DNA of 64,000 nt, from NCBI GenBank assembly GCA_900473805.1, contig UCMS01000031.1:49717-113716 (forward strand). The letters run 5' to 3'. Shown piece by piece: positions 19,175 through 28,570 of this stretch; position 1 is the first letter of the stretch, and the number at the start of each line of letters is the position of its first letter. A program made the position numbers and the translations under genes. The notes below the pieces were generated by a model, which saw nothing but the letters and a program-made list of their open reading frames with translations, was not told the origin of the DNA and did no database searches. Source of the stretch: Hyphomicrobiales bacterium (GTDB lineage: Bacteria > Pseudomonadota > Alphaproteobacteria > Rhizobiales > Rhizobiaceae).

Positions 19175-19202
19175 AGCCGGGCGGCAGAAGGACCGCCCGG
19201 CT
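19175..19202 (-). other. Stem-loop between thuE and thuF
   Basis: Perfect 10-bp stem AGCCGGGCGG / CCGCCCGGCT with an 8-nt loop, directly after the binding-protein stop. On the minus strand it is followed by TTCTC rather than a T-run, so it is better read as a 3' stabiliser or partial attenuator that keeps thuE mRNA more abundant, as known for other binding-protein genes. Confidence 0.6.
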
Positions 19203-19208
19203 CAAAAA

Positions 19209-20468
19209 TCACCAGCCGTTGCCCATGAGTTCGTTCAGCTCGATCTCGAGCAGTTCCAGATTTTCCGCGGCGGTACCGGAGCCCGACAGCGTGTTGTGCA
19301 CGGCACCCCAGAAGCGCGAGGAGACCTCGTTGTACTTGACCTTGGTCGTTGCCGAGGGACGCGGCACGGCATCCTGGAAGATCGGCTTCCACTGCGGCAT
19401 GAAGGGCTGGGCCGCCGCGACGTCGGCGTCGTCATAGAGGGCCGAACGCGTCGGAAGGTTCGACAGTTCGATGGCCCGCCGCTTTTGCACCTCGGCAGAG
19501 GTGAGGAACTTGACGAGTTCGATCGAGGCTTCCTGCTCCTCCGAATACTTGGACACGGCAAGGTTCCAGCCGCCAAGGGTCGAGGACGGCTTGTCGCCGG
19601 CCGCAGCCACGGGAAGCGTCGTGACATCGAACTTGCCCTTCACCGCGCTGTCGTCGCCATTGCCGAGCGCGAAGGCATAAGGCCAGTTGCGCATAAAGAC
19701 GGCATTGCCGGTCTGCCAGACGCCGCGCGATTCTTCTTCCTGATAGGCAAGCACGCCCGGCGGCGAGATGGTGCCGATCCAGGACTTCGCCTGATCGAGA
19801 GCCGCAGCGGCTTTCTCGTTATTGACTGAGATTGTGCCATCGGGCTCGACGATCTGGCCGCCGCCCGAAGACTTGATCCATTCGAGCGCATTGCAGGTCA
19901 GCCCTTCATAGGCATTGGCCTGGAAGACGTAACCCCAGAGATCCTTCTGGCCGGCTTCGCGCTCCTTGTCCTGGATTTCCTTGGCGACGGCAGCCATGTC
20001 GGCCCAGGTCTTGGGCACCTCCTTGCCGTATTTTTCCAAAAGATCCTTCCGGTAGAACAGCGCCGGTGCGTCCGTATAGAGCGGCATCGCGACGAGGCGG
20101 CCATCGACGGTCTGGGACTCGATGATCGACGGGAAGAACTCATTGATCGCCTCGCCGGCCGCCGGCTTGAGGTCAACGAACTGGTCAGCGAGCTGCGGCG
20201 CCCAGACGACGTCCGTCTGGTAGACGTCCACGTCCTTGTTGCCGGCAGCAAGCCAAAGTCGGTACTGGGCGAACTGCTCCGAGCTGGATGGCGGCATAGT
20301 CACGAGCGAGATCTTGTGACCACTCTTTTCCTCGAACTCCACAAACAGCTTGCGCAAGAAGTCGAGGTTCTTGCCGGTCGAATTCGCTGCGACCGAAATC
20401 TCCGCAGCCTGAACGCTTCCGCACAACGCAGTGACCGCGATCAATGCGGCGCTCAACAGTGTTTTCAT
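19209..20468 (-). CDS. thuE: Periplasmic trehalose/maltose-type binding protein
   Basis: A 419-residue family 1 solute-binding protein. The start at 20468 is chosen because GGGAGGAG lies 8 nt upstream and the protein then begins with a clear signal peptide (MKTLLSAALIAVTALCGSVQA). The mature part shows SLVTMPPSSSEQFAQYRLWLAAG, DVYQTDVVWAP and the hinge-region WPYAFALGNG, as in trehalose/maltose-binding proteins. It is the first gene of thuEFGKAB and is divergent from thuR. By homology of the operon it should bind trehalose, maltitol and sucrose isomers. Confidence 0.93.
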   Translation of the reverse strand: MKTLLSAALIAVTALCGSVQAAEISVAANSTGKNLDFLRKLFVEFEEKSGHKISLVTMPPSSSEQFAQYRLWLAAGNKDVDVYQTDVVWAPQLADQFVDLKPAAGEAINEFFPSIIESQTVDGRLVAMPLYTDAPALFYRKDLLEKYGKEVPKTWADMAAVAKEIQDKEREAGQKDLWGYVFQANAYEGLTCNALEWIKSSGGGQIVEPDGTISVNNEKAAAALDQAKSWIGTISPPGVLAYQEEESRGVWQTGNAVFMRNWPYAFALGNGDDSAVKGKFDVTTLPVAAAGDKPSSTLGGWNLAVSKYSEEQEASIELVKFLTSAEVQKRRAIELSNLPTRSALYDDADVAAAQPFMPQWKPIFQDAVPRPSATTKVKYNEVSSRFWGAVHNTLSGSGTAAENLELLEIELNELMGNGW

Positions 20469-20808
20469 CGATATCTCCTCCCGAGAAACCAAAGCCGTTT
20501 CCGCTCTCCACAATAAAATTGAAAACGCTTTGGTTCCAAAACACTGGCAAAAAACACCGACCGAGTCAAACCATGTTCCATCACGCCCAAAGACATCATA
20601 TCAAATAACTGATATTCATGTTTAATTTCAAACCATCCCCAAACATATGACCTCGTCGAATCCCGCAAACGCACCATGACGAGGCTACGAAAATACAAAA
20701 TTGTAATCGCTTTAAATCGCGACGGGCGAAACTTGCCAGATCCGGCGTGCTCGTGGGATAAGCATCTGGGGGAGCCTCCCGGATATCCCGACGGAGGAAA
20801 CGGAACGC
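20469..20808. promoter_or_regulatory. thuE / thuR divergent control region with two LacI-type operators
   Basis: This 340-bp AT-richer gap contains no gene. Two CG-centred sites fit the LacI/CcpA-type pattern TGWAANCGYTWN: TGAAAACGCTTTGG at 20520-20533 (about 52 bp before thuE) and TGTAATCGCTTTAA at 20702-20715 (about 95 bp before thuR). A 9-bp inverted repeat AACCAAAGC (20487-20495) / GCTTTGGTT (20527-20535) brackets the thuE promoter region. These are the likely ThuR sites; the rest shows nothing distinctive. Confidence 0.6.
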
Positions 20809-21837
20809 ATGAAACTCAAGGATTTCGCCCAGCACATCGGTCTGTCGCCGACAACCGTCAGCCGCGCCTTGAGCGGGTATCCGGAAGTCAGCGAAGCGAC
20901 GCGCACCCGTGTCGCGCAGGAGGCTGCCCGTCTCGGCTACCGCCCCAACATCAATGCCGTTCGGCTGGCGACCGGACGTGCCGGCGCGATCGGCGTCGTG
21001 ATGACCAAAGCAGGCGACTATCAGTTCTCCGAATTCATGAGCGGCATGGCCGAGCGCCTGAGCGGCGAGGACATCGACATTCTCATCACGCCGATGGCCG
21101 AGCACGACGCACGTGACGAACAACAGCTTTATCGCAGGCTCGTCGAAAGCCGACGCGTGGATGGCGTCGTCATCCACTCGCCCCGTCCAGATGATCCCCG
21201 TATCGCTCTGTTGAACCAATTGAAACTGCCCTTCGTCGTCCATGGCCGCTCGGCCACCGACGTCCCACATGCCTGGCTCGACATCGACAACGAGGGCGCA
21301 ATCCGTCGCAGCACGGAGCATTTGCTTGACCTCGGCCACCGGCGCATCGCATTGCTGAATGGGCGCGCGGGCCTCACCTTCACCACGCATCGGCTCGCCG
21401 GCTTCAAGGCCGCACTTGCCGAACGCGGCGTCGAATTCGACCCCAAGCTGGTGACCCACGGCAATTTTACCGACGAGATCGGCTTTCGCTTCGCCCGCTC
21501 CGCACTCGAACAGAGGCCGCGCCCGACCGCCTTCGTCGCCGGCTCGATGATGACCGCCCTCGGGGTCTATCGCGCCGCCCGTTCGATGAACCTGGTCGTT
21601 GGGCGCGACATTTCCGTCATCGCCCATGACGACGTCTTTCCCTATCTGACGGCTGAGAACATGGCGCCGTCGCTCTCCACAACGCGGTCGTCGATCCGCT
21701 CCGCCGGCACCCGCATCGCCGACCTCCTCCTGCAGATGTTGAGCGGCCGCCCCGCCACCGACATCGCCGAACTTTGGCCGGTGGAACTGATCCTGCGCGA
21801 GTCCAGCCGCCCCGTCCCCAAGGATGCCGAAGAATGA
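20809..21837 (+). CDS. thuR: LacI-family regulator of the thu operon
   Basis: A 342-residue LacI/GalR regulator. Residues 1-50 form the helix-turn-helix and hinge (MKLKDFAQHIGLSPTTVSRA, then NINAVRLATG), and residues 60-335 form a periplasmic-binding-like effector domain (IGVVMTKAGDYQFSEFMSG, RPTAFVAGSMMTALGVYRAA, ISVIAHDDVFPYL). It is divergent from thuE, with two LacI-type operators between. The stop overlaps a PfkB kinase start by 4 bp, so the two are co-translated. Confidence 0.9.
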   Translation: MKLKDFAQHIGLSPTTVSRALSGYPEVSEATRTRVAQEAARLGYRPNINAVRLATGRAGAIGVVMTKAGDYQFSEFMSGMAERLSGEDIDILITPMAEHDARDEQQLYRRLVESRRVDGVVIHSPRPDDPRIALLNQLKLPFVVHGRSATDVPHAWLDIDNEGAIRRSTEHLLDLGHRRIALLNGRAGLTFTTHRLAGFKAALAERGVEFDPKLVTHGNFTDEIGFRFARSALEQRPRPTAFVAGSMMTALGVYRAARSMNLVVGRDISVIAHDDVFPYLTAENMAPSLSTTRSSIRSAGTRIADLLLQMLSGRPATDIAELWPVELILRESSRPVPKDAEE

Positions 21838-22691
21838 GAGCGGCGACTGCGGAACGCATCGTTGTCATCGGCCACGTCAACCACGACCGCATTTGGCGGC
21901 TCACCGAACCTTTACAGGCCGGAGGGCGCCTGTTCTGGAGCAGCCGTGACACGCGCCTGGGCGGCGGCGGATATTTCACCGCACGCCGATTGCACGATCT
22001 CGGCCATCCGGTGGCGATCCTGTCGAACCTGATGACCGATGGCCACGGCGATCGCGCGATGGCCGACCTCGGCGCCCAGGGTTTGGACACCGGGCTGATC
22101 ACCCGCGTGACCGGCGATACCGATTTTGCCGACATCTTGCTCGACCCGAAGGGCGAGCGGACCATCCTGTCGAACGAACGACGCCTGTCGCGGGAATTTA
22201 CTCTGGCCAGGCCCCTCTCTGACACCATTTTCTACGTCAATGCGCCACTCCTACCCGAGACGATCAGGGCCTCCCTTGACCGGGCACGGTTGGTGGTGTC
22301 GCAACTACCGCTGCGTCGGGCTGATCAGCGACCGGCCGATATCATGATCGGCTCCAAGGCGGATATGCCCGGTAGAGGCATGGCCGATCTGTGGTCGCTC
22401 GCAGCTGATCTGGCCGGCCCTCGGCTTCGCTATCTCGTGATGACCGACGGACCGGAGGCCATTTCCATCTACGACGGCACGCGGGAGGTGACGGTGGTTC
22501 CGGCAGAGCGGGTGCAGGTTCGCGACACAATCGGCGCCGGCGACAGCTTCAGCGGCGGGGTGATTCACGCTCTCCTCGGCGAGGCAGATATCGTGGAAGC
22601 GGTGCGGATGGCCGCCGATTTGACTGCCGATTGGCTGGCCGCGCGTGAGCAGGAAACGGCGGCAATGACAACTGAAAAATCAACGCTGTAA
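21834..22691 (+). CDS. PfkB-family carbohydrate kinase
   Basis: A 285-residue ribokinase-like sugar kinase. The ATG at 21834 overlaps the thuR stop (ATGA); readings starting further upstream would lie inside thuR. It opens with IVVIGHVNHDRIWRL, has the family glycine patch LGGGGYFTARRL, and ends with DTIGAGDSFSGG, with catalytic base Asp237. The substrate is unknown. Coupling to thuR suggests a sugar released from trehalose-type disaccharides or their keto derivatives. It is shorter than typical fructokinases (about 300). Confidence 0.88.
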   Translation: MRAATAERIVVIGHVNHDRIWRLTEPLQAGGRLFWSSRDTRLGGGGYFTARRLHDLGHPVAILSNLMTDGHGDRAMADLGAQGLDTGLITRVTGDTDFADILLDPKGERTILSNERRLSREFTLARPLSDTIFYVNAPLLPETIRASLDRARLVVSQLPLRRADQRPADIMIGSKADMPGRGMADLWSLAADLAGPRLRYLVMTDGPEAISIYDGTREVTVVPAERVQVRDTIGAGDSFSGGVIHALLGEADIVEAVRMAADLTADWLAAREQETAAMTTEKSTL

Positions 22692-22765
22692 CCAATTTTA
22701 TTTGACTGCCCCTCCGGAACTCTACGCAAACCTGGCGAGTTTGTGGGTGCCATACGGAGGAAGGC

Positions 22766-23068
22766 ATGACCGAATACGATTTTACCTGGAACCGCCCCGT
22801 GGAGTTGGAACTGCCTTGCGGCCTGACACGACGTTTCCAGAACGCCTATGATGCCCTGGATTTTCTCGATGCAGAATGGCCAACACGGCGCGGACCGGCT
22901 TACGAACGCGCGATGCGTCTATGCCGGAACGCCCTTCGCGGTGTCCGCGCCGCCGAACTCGCTCGCGCAGCTTTCATTGCAGCTGCTGAAGAAGCGGGCA
23001 TGCGTCTGGCCAGCGACCCCGGCAGGCTGGTGAGTTTCCTGCCGCAGCGCCGCAACGCGGTGGCTTGA
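22766..23068 (+). CDS. DUF982 family protein
   Basis: A 100-residue protein with the DUF982 pattern: an N-terminal PVELELPCGLTRRFQNAYDALDFL, a central EWPTRRGPAYERAMRLC and an alanine-rich C-terminal helix (ARAAFIAAAEEAG). A GGAGGAAGGC ribosome site precedes the ATG. This family is nearly confined to rhizobia, often with several copies per genome. Function unknown. It appears monocistronic and is followed by a hairpin. Confidence 0.88.
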   Translation: MTEYDFTWNRPVELELPCGLTRRFQNAYDALDFLDAEWPTRRGPAYERAMRLCRNALRGVRAAELARAAFIAAAEEAGMRLASDPGRLVSFLPQRRNAVA

Positions 23069-23089
23069 GAACCAACTAGACATCGAATT

Positions 23090-23120
23090 GAGGGTGTGGC
23101 CGCATTCTGGACACACCCTC
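23090..23120. terminator. Hairpin downstream of the DUF982 gene
   Basis: Perfect 9-bp stem GAGGGTGTG / CACACCCTC with a 13-nt loop, 22 bp after the stop, in the 184-bp gap before convergent treY. No T-run follows on either strand, so termination is uncertain. Confidence 0.4.
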
Positions 23121-23252
23121 GCGCCGACAACAGGCAAATCTTCACCCATCATGTGCCTTGCTGGTGCCGCGCCCGCGTGCAGGCTGCTGCCGCCGACAGC
23201 AAGGATATTGGCGGCACCCGTTCCCTCGTTCATTGCGATCAACGATAATCCG

Positions 23253-25910
23253 TCACGTGCGCTCCGCTGAGAGTATTGCCACGGTTTGCCCGTTGAGCAC
23301 TTCGCTCATCAGCAGCTTGGCCCCCGCGCAAATGGCACGGTCCGTGAGGGCATCACGCCAGCAGACCTCTACCAAACCGTCAGGGAACGCCACCGATGTC
23401 TCGCCCCAGAACTCGGCTTGCCCAAGAGCCTGAGCCTCCGTCAGCATCGAAAGGGGCAGGCGGCAGGCGACAGTGACGACCGCCTCCTCGCCAAGCATCC
23501 GAGCAAAGGCGACGATGTGGCGGCTTCTGGGTCCTTCGGCAACCAGCGGCACGTAGCTCCCTTGCGCGAAGAGGTGGGGAAGCCGGTTGCGCAGACGAAG
23601 CCCGCGCCCGACCAGAGCCTGCTTGACCCAGCCTGAGGCCAGAGCCTGAGGGTCCGGAAAAGCGATCGGGGCATCTGGGTCGAACTGGGCGAGCGTCGAG
23701 AAGGGCGGCGAGCGACGGTTGTCCGGATCCACAAAGCTGAGATCAATCCCTTCGCTGCCCTGATAGATATCCGGGATTCCCGGCGCCGTCAGCTTGATCG
23801 CCGTCTGCGTGAGGCCATTGACGAGGCCCGCGACAATGAGTGGCTGGATCTCGCTGACAAACTCCGTCACGAATGCCGGGTGGTCAAGCAGCAGACCACG
23901 CACATAATCTTCGGCGGCTGTCTCGTACTCCTCATCCACCGCATTCCAGTCACTGCGGAGTTTTGCCTCACGAAGGGACTTTTGGACGAACGCGACAAGG
24001 CGTTCTGCAAACTCGGCGACGCCTTCGCGATGCTCCGCGCGCAGATCGACAGGCCAGTGCCCGATCAGCGCCTGGAAGATCATCCATTCGATCTCCGGCT
24101 CCGGCGCCGGACCGTCCTGCAACGGCTTTACCCCGTGTTGTGCCATCTGCCGCCAACGCGCGATCCGCGCCGCCATGGCGGTCGCGTCTTCAGCAAAGGC
24201 GAAGAGCCGCGCCCGCGCATCCTCACCGCGCTTGGTATCATGCGTCGAGGAGGCGGAAAGCCCGTGTGGCTGCCCCTCGGCACGCCGCGCCATTTCCTGG
24301 TGGAAATGATCGAGCCCCGCCTCGGGCGGCTCCAGTTCGCCCCCCACCTCGTTGAGCGCCAGGAATTCGCCGTGACGGAAGAACAGCGTGTCTTCCAGGG
24401 ACTTCGCCATCAACGGCCCCGTCAGCTGCTGGAATCGCCGACGCAGTTCGGCAATGGCCTGGTCATCCCCGGAGGCGCCTCCCTCGCCTTTCAGCAAAGC
24501 GGCAAGACAGCGCGCGGCAGCAGCCTCGTCATCGGAGAGGCTTCGGCAGGCGTCGCGAAGAACTTCCTCCAGCAAGGCGCGATCGCCAGCCGGAATGGCG
24601 TCGTCCCGGCCGTAGGTCCGGTAGCGCGGAAAGCAGAGCAGCAGCTCTTCGAGCGCGCCACGCAAGACTCGCTTGTCGAACCCGGTCAGCCGCCCGCCTT
24701 GCCGCAGGAGAGCGTTCACCTCGCCCGCGAAATTTACACGGATCATCTGCCTCTTGGCGGCCCGCATCTCCAGAGCGATATCGGAAGCGCCGCCGCTGAC
24801 CTGCTCATAGGCCTTGCGGACGGCACGAAACCCGTCTGCATCAAGCAGAACCGGGACCTGGGACGCAATGAATTCGTAGCCAGTTGTCCCCTCGACTGGC
24901 CAGTCTGAAGGAAGCGTTTCACCGGGCGCCAGAATCTTCTCGACCACCAGATAGACATCCTCGCCAATGGCCGCGCGAAGTTTGGAAAGATAGGCTGAAG
25001 GGTCGGCGAGGCCATCGACATGGTCGATGCGTAACCCTTGCAAGACATCCCTGCGCACCAGATCGAGAACCGTCTGGTGCACATCGTTGAACACCGTTTC
25101 GTCTTCCACCCTCAACCCGACCAGTCCCGCGATCTCGAAGAAACGTCGATAGTTGAGCCCTTGTGCAGCCTCCGTGAAATGCATGAGGCGCCAGGGCTGA
25201 AGGCTGTGCAGGAAAACGAGGAAATCGGCATCGCGGGCACGTGTTTCGAGCGTCCGCAGAAGCGCTTCGCAGTCCCCATCCTGGCAAAGGTCGAGTACGG
25301 CGCGATGAAAGGCAGCGGCCTCTTTGGCGTTGGCGGTACGCCCCAAATCGGCAAGCCGCGTTGCCGTCGGATCGATCGCTTCGCTCAAGACGGCAGGATA
25401 GGTTTCAGGCTTCAGCGGATAGAGGCTGTCGAAATATTTGAGTGCCAGCCCCCCGACGGACCGGTCGAGCACGAGCGATAGCGAACCGTCCATCACCGCC
25501 TGTTCAAAGCTGGAGCCGAGAAAGGGCAGCGTCAGCTTCTGGCTCCAGTCGATGTCGAAATGGCGCGCAAACGGGCTGACTTGACCCCAGGTCACGACAC
25601 TGCGCCACCAGGGGTTTTCCAGGCTGGCCGCCATGTGGTTTGGAACGATGTCGAGGATAAGGCCGAGACGCGCAGCTTTCAGTGCGCGCGACAGCCGCTC
25701 AAGCCCCTCCCGGCCACCCAGCACAGGGTCGACGAGATTGGCATCCGTGACGTCGTAACCATGGGTAGACCCCTTAGTTGCGGCGAAGATGGGAGATGCA
25801 TACACGTGGCTGATGCCGAGCCGTTTCAGATAGGGGACGAGGCTGATGGCGCGATCGAAATCCATCCCGTTGCGAAACTGCAGACGGTATGTCGAGACGG
25901 GAATGGGCAT
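23253..25910 (-). CDS. treY: Malto-oligosyltrehalose synthase
   Basis: An 885-residue GH13 enzyme that turns the reducing-end maltose unit of maltodextrins into a trehalosyl group, the first step of TreY/TreZ trehalose synthesis. It starts with VSTYRLQFRNGMDF and has the GH13 regions IVPNHMA, GLRIDHVDGLADP (nucleophile Asp), VEKILAPGETLPSDWPVEGTTGYE (acid/base Glu) and STHDTKRGED (transition-state Asp). The length suits the family. No treZ or glgX partner is in the window. The C-terminal domain has IPDIYQGSEGIDLSFVDPDNRR, typical of TreY. Confidence 0.95.
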   Translation of the reverse strand: MPIPVSTYRLQFRNGMDFDRAISLVPYLKRLGISHVYASPIFAATKGSTHGYDVTDANLVDPVLGGREGLERLSRALKAARLGLILDIVPNHMAASLENPWWRSVVTWGQVSPFARHFDIDWSQKLTLPFLGSSFEQAVMDGSLSLVLDRSVGGLALKYFDSLYPLKPETYPAVLSEAIDPTATRLADLGRTANAKEAAAFHRAVLDLCQDGDCEALLRTLETRARDADFLVFLHSLQPWRLMHFTEAAQGLNYRRFFEIAGLVGLRVEDETVFNDVHQTVLDLVRRDVLQGLRIDHVDGLADPSAYLSKLRAAIGEDVYLVVEKILAPGETLPSDWPVEGTTGYEFIASQVPVLLDADGFRAVRKAYEQVSGGASDIALEMRAAKRQMIRVNFAGEVNALLRQGGRLTGFDKRVLRGALEELLLCFPRYRTYGRDDAIPAGDRALLEEVLRDACRSLSDDEAAAARCLAALLKGEGGASGDDQAIAELRRRFQQLTGPLMAKSLEDTLFFRHGEFLALNEVGGELEPPEAGLDHFHQEMARRAEGQPHGLSASSTHDTKRGEDARARLFAFAEDATAMAARIARWRQMAQHGVKPLQDGPAPEPEIEWMIFQALIGHWPVDLRAEHREGVAEFAERLVAFVQKSLREAKLRSDWNAVDEEYETAAEDYVRGLLLDHPAFVTEFVSEIQPLIVAGLVNGLTQTAIKLTAPGIPDIYQGSEGIDLSFVDPDNRRSPPFSTLAQFDPDAPIAFPDPQALASGWVKQALVGRGLRLRNRLPHLFAQGSYVPLVAEGPRSRHIVAFARMLGEEAVVTVACRLPLSMLTEAQALGQAEFWGETSVAFPDGLVEVCWRDALTDRAICAGAKLLMSEVLNGQTVAILSAERT

Positions 25911-25984
25911 GCGGGCATCCTCGGGAGAAGTTTAGGCGACGCTGCGTAACGCCGCCCACCCGGGGTTGTTCCCAGCAGCTCGTC

Positions 25985-26257
25985 TCAGTGGAGCCTGAAT
26001 TCTCCGTCCACCTTGCGCCATTCGTTGGGGCCGATCAGGCGCTTGTGGCTGAAACGCACCGAATGAAGGTCGCCATCGAGATTGGTGCGCCAGAACTCCA
26101 GGAACTTCGTCATCTGCGGGAAATCAGGGGCCAGATCGTAATCCTGCCAGAGGAAGGTCTGCAGCACGGAGCGAAAGTCCGGCATGCGGTAGAGGATATG
26201 CGCGGTGGTGAGCCCGTACCCCTCCATCTGGAGGGTGAAGTCATGCGAAGGATTCAT
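25985..26257 (-). CDS. usg: Usg family protein
   Basis: A 90-residue protein of the Usg-like family, small acidic to neutral proteins of alphaproteobacteria with no established function. Characteristic stretches are GYGLTTAHILYRMPDFRSVLQTFLWQDYDLAPDFPQ and a C-terminal KVDGEFRLH. A GAGGG ribosome site precedes the ATG. It is upstream of treY on the same strand with a 74-bp gap. Confidence 0.85.
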   Translation of the reverse strand: MNPSHDFTLQMEGYGLTTAHILYRMPDFRSVLQTFLWQDYDLAPDFPQMTKFLEFWRTNLDGDLHSVRFSHKRLIGPNEWRKVDGEFRLH

Positions 26258-26349
26258 GCGGTTTCCCTCTTGATTATGGACGAGAAAAGTTTGCCGAAAA
26301 ATTCGCGACAGGCAACAAAAATCATCTTTTTCTCATTGAATTCAGAATG

Positions 26350-26376
26350 TTAGCAGCAGAACTCACTGAGTGCTGA
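26350..26376. promoter_or_regulatory. Degenerate CIRCE element upstream of groESL
   Basis: TTAGCAGCA-N9-GAGTGCTGA keeps the 9-9-9 layout of the HrcA site TTAGCACTC-N9-GAGTGCTAA. The right arm matches 8 of 9 and the left arm 6 of 9. It lies about 150 bp before the groES start, so HrcA control is plausible but possibly weak. Confidence 0.6.
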
Positions 26377-26393
26377 TTTTTTCGTGAAGCCCT

Positions 26394-26422
26394 CTTGAAA
26401 CGAAAAAACGGAAAAACCAAAT
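26394..26422 (+). promoter_or_regulatory. Candidate RpoH heat-shock promoter for groESL
   Basis: CTTGAAA at 26394-26400 is an exact sigma32 -35 box; about 14-16 bp on, ACCAAAT (26416-26422) is a loose -10. It lies just downstream of the CIRCE-like site. The -10 assignment is uncertain. Confidence 0.45.
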
Positions 26423-26462
26423 CTTCGCGCGCCGGATGCCGTTGAAGGGTCCGGCAACCCGT

Positions 26463-26482
26463 CCGGACCGCATCCGGTCCGG
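26463..26482 (+). other. Hairpin in the groES 5' untranslated region
   Basis: Perfect 8-bp stem CCGGACCG / CGGTCCGG with loop CATC. It lies 41 bp before the groES ATG, with no T-run directly after it, so it is not an obvious terminator. It could be a 5' stabiliser or part of a thermosensing structure. Confidence 0.5.
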
Positions 26483-26523
26483 CCTTTGGGGACGTTCCAT
26501 TTTTGTTTGTCCAGGAGGAAAAC

Positions 26524-26838
26524 ATGAAGTTCCGTCCGCTGCACGACCGCATCGTCGTCCGCCGCGTTTCGTCCGAGGAAAAGACCAAGGGCGGCATCAT
26601 CATCCCCGACACTGCCAAGGAAAAGCCGCAGGAAGGCGAAGTCGTCGCCGTTGGCCCGGGCGCCCGCAACGAGCAGGGCCAGATGGTCGCCCTCGACGTG
26701 AAGGTCGGCGACCGCGTTCTCTTCGGCAAATGGTCCGGCACCGAGATCAAGATCGACGGCGAAGAGCTGTTGATCATGAAGGAAGCCGACGTCATGGGCA
26801 TCATCGAAGCCCAGGCTGCCGAAAAGAAAGCCGCCTGA
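26524..26838 (+). CDS. groES: Co-chaperonin GroES
   Basis: A 104-residue Cpn10. The ATG at 26524 follows an excellent CCAGGAGGAA ribosome site and yields the family start [14 protein letters not shown]. The mobile loop [16 protein letters not shown] (about 17-32) and the core [14 protein letters not shown] and [27 protein letters not shown] are intact. It caps GroEL. It is 37 bp upstream of groEL, with a CIRCE-like site and a CTTGAAA box upstream. Rhizobia usually have several groESL copies; which copy this is cannot be told. Confidence 0.98.
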   Translation: MKFRPLHDRIVVRRVSSEEKTKGGIIIPDTAKEKPQEGEVVAVGPGARNEQGQMVALDVKVGDRVLFGKWSGTEIKIDGEELLIMKEADVMGIIEAQAAEKKAA

Positions 26839-26872
26839 GAACCATCAGTCATCATTTGCCTTTGAGGAGTGA

Positions 26873-28501
<1,629 letters not shown>

Positions 28502-28529
28502 GGACGTTCCGGACTTGAGACGTTGTGGA

Positions 28530-28554
28530 GGGCCGCTCGTCGAGCGGCCCTTTT
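28530..28554 (+). terminator. Rho-independent terminator after groEL
   Basis: Perfect 8-bp stem GGGCCGCT / AGCGGCCC with loop CGTCG, followed by TTTT, 28 bp beyond the groEL stop and before the convergent EAL gene. Confidence 0.88.
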
Positions 28555-28570
28555 GCCATCGGGTGATCGC

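Noticed and set aside
22919..23242. Minus-strand frame with a CPECGH motif overlapping the DUF982 gene
   Set aside because: The Cys motif is attractive, but half of the frame is antisense to DUF982, the hairpin at 23090-23120 lies in it, and there is no convincing ribosome site.
26463..26482. groES leader hairpin read as a terminator or riboswitch
   Set aside because: No U-run directly after the stem and no known riboswitch consensus; kept only as a leader hairpin.
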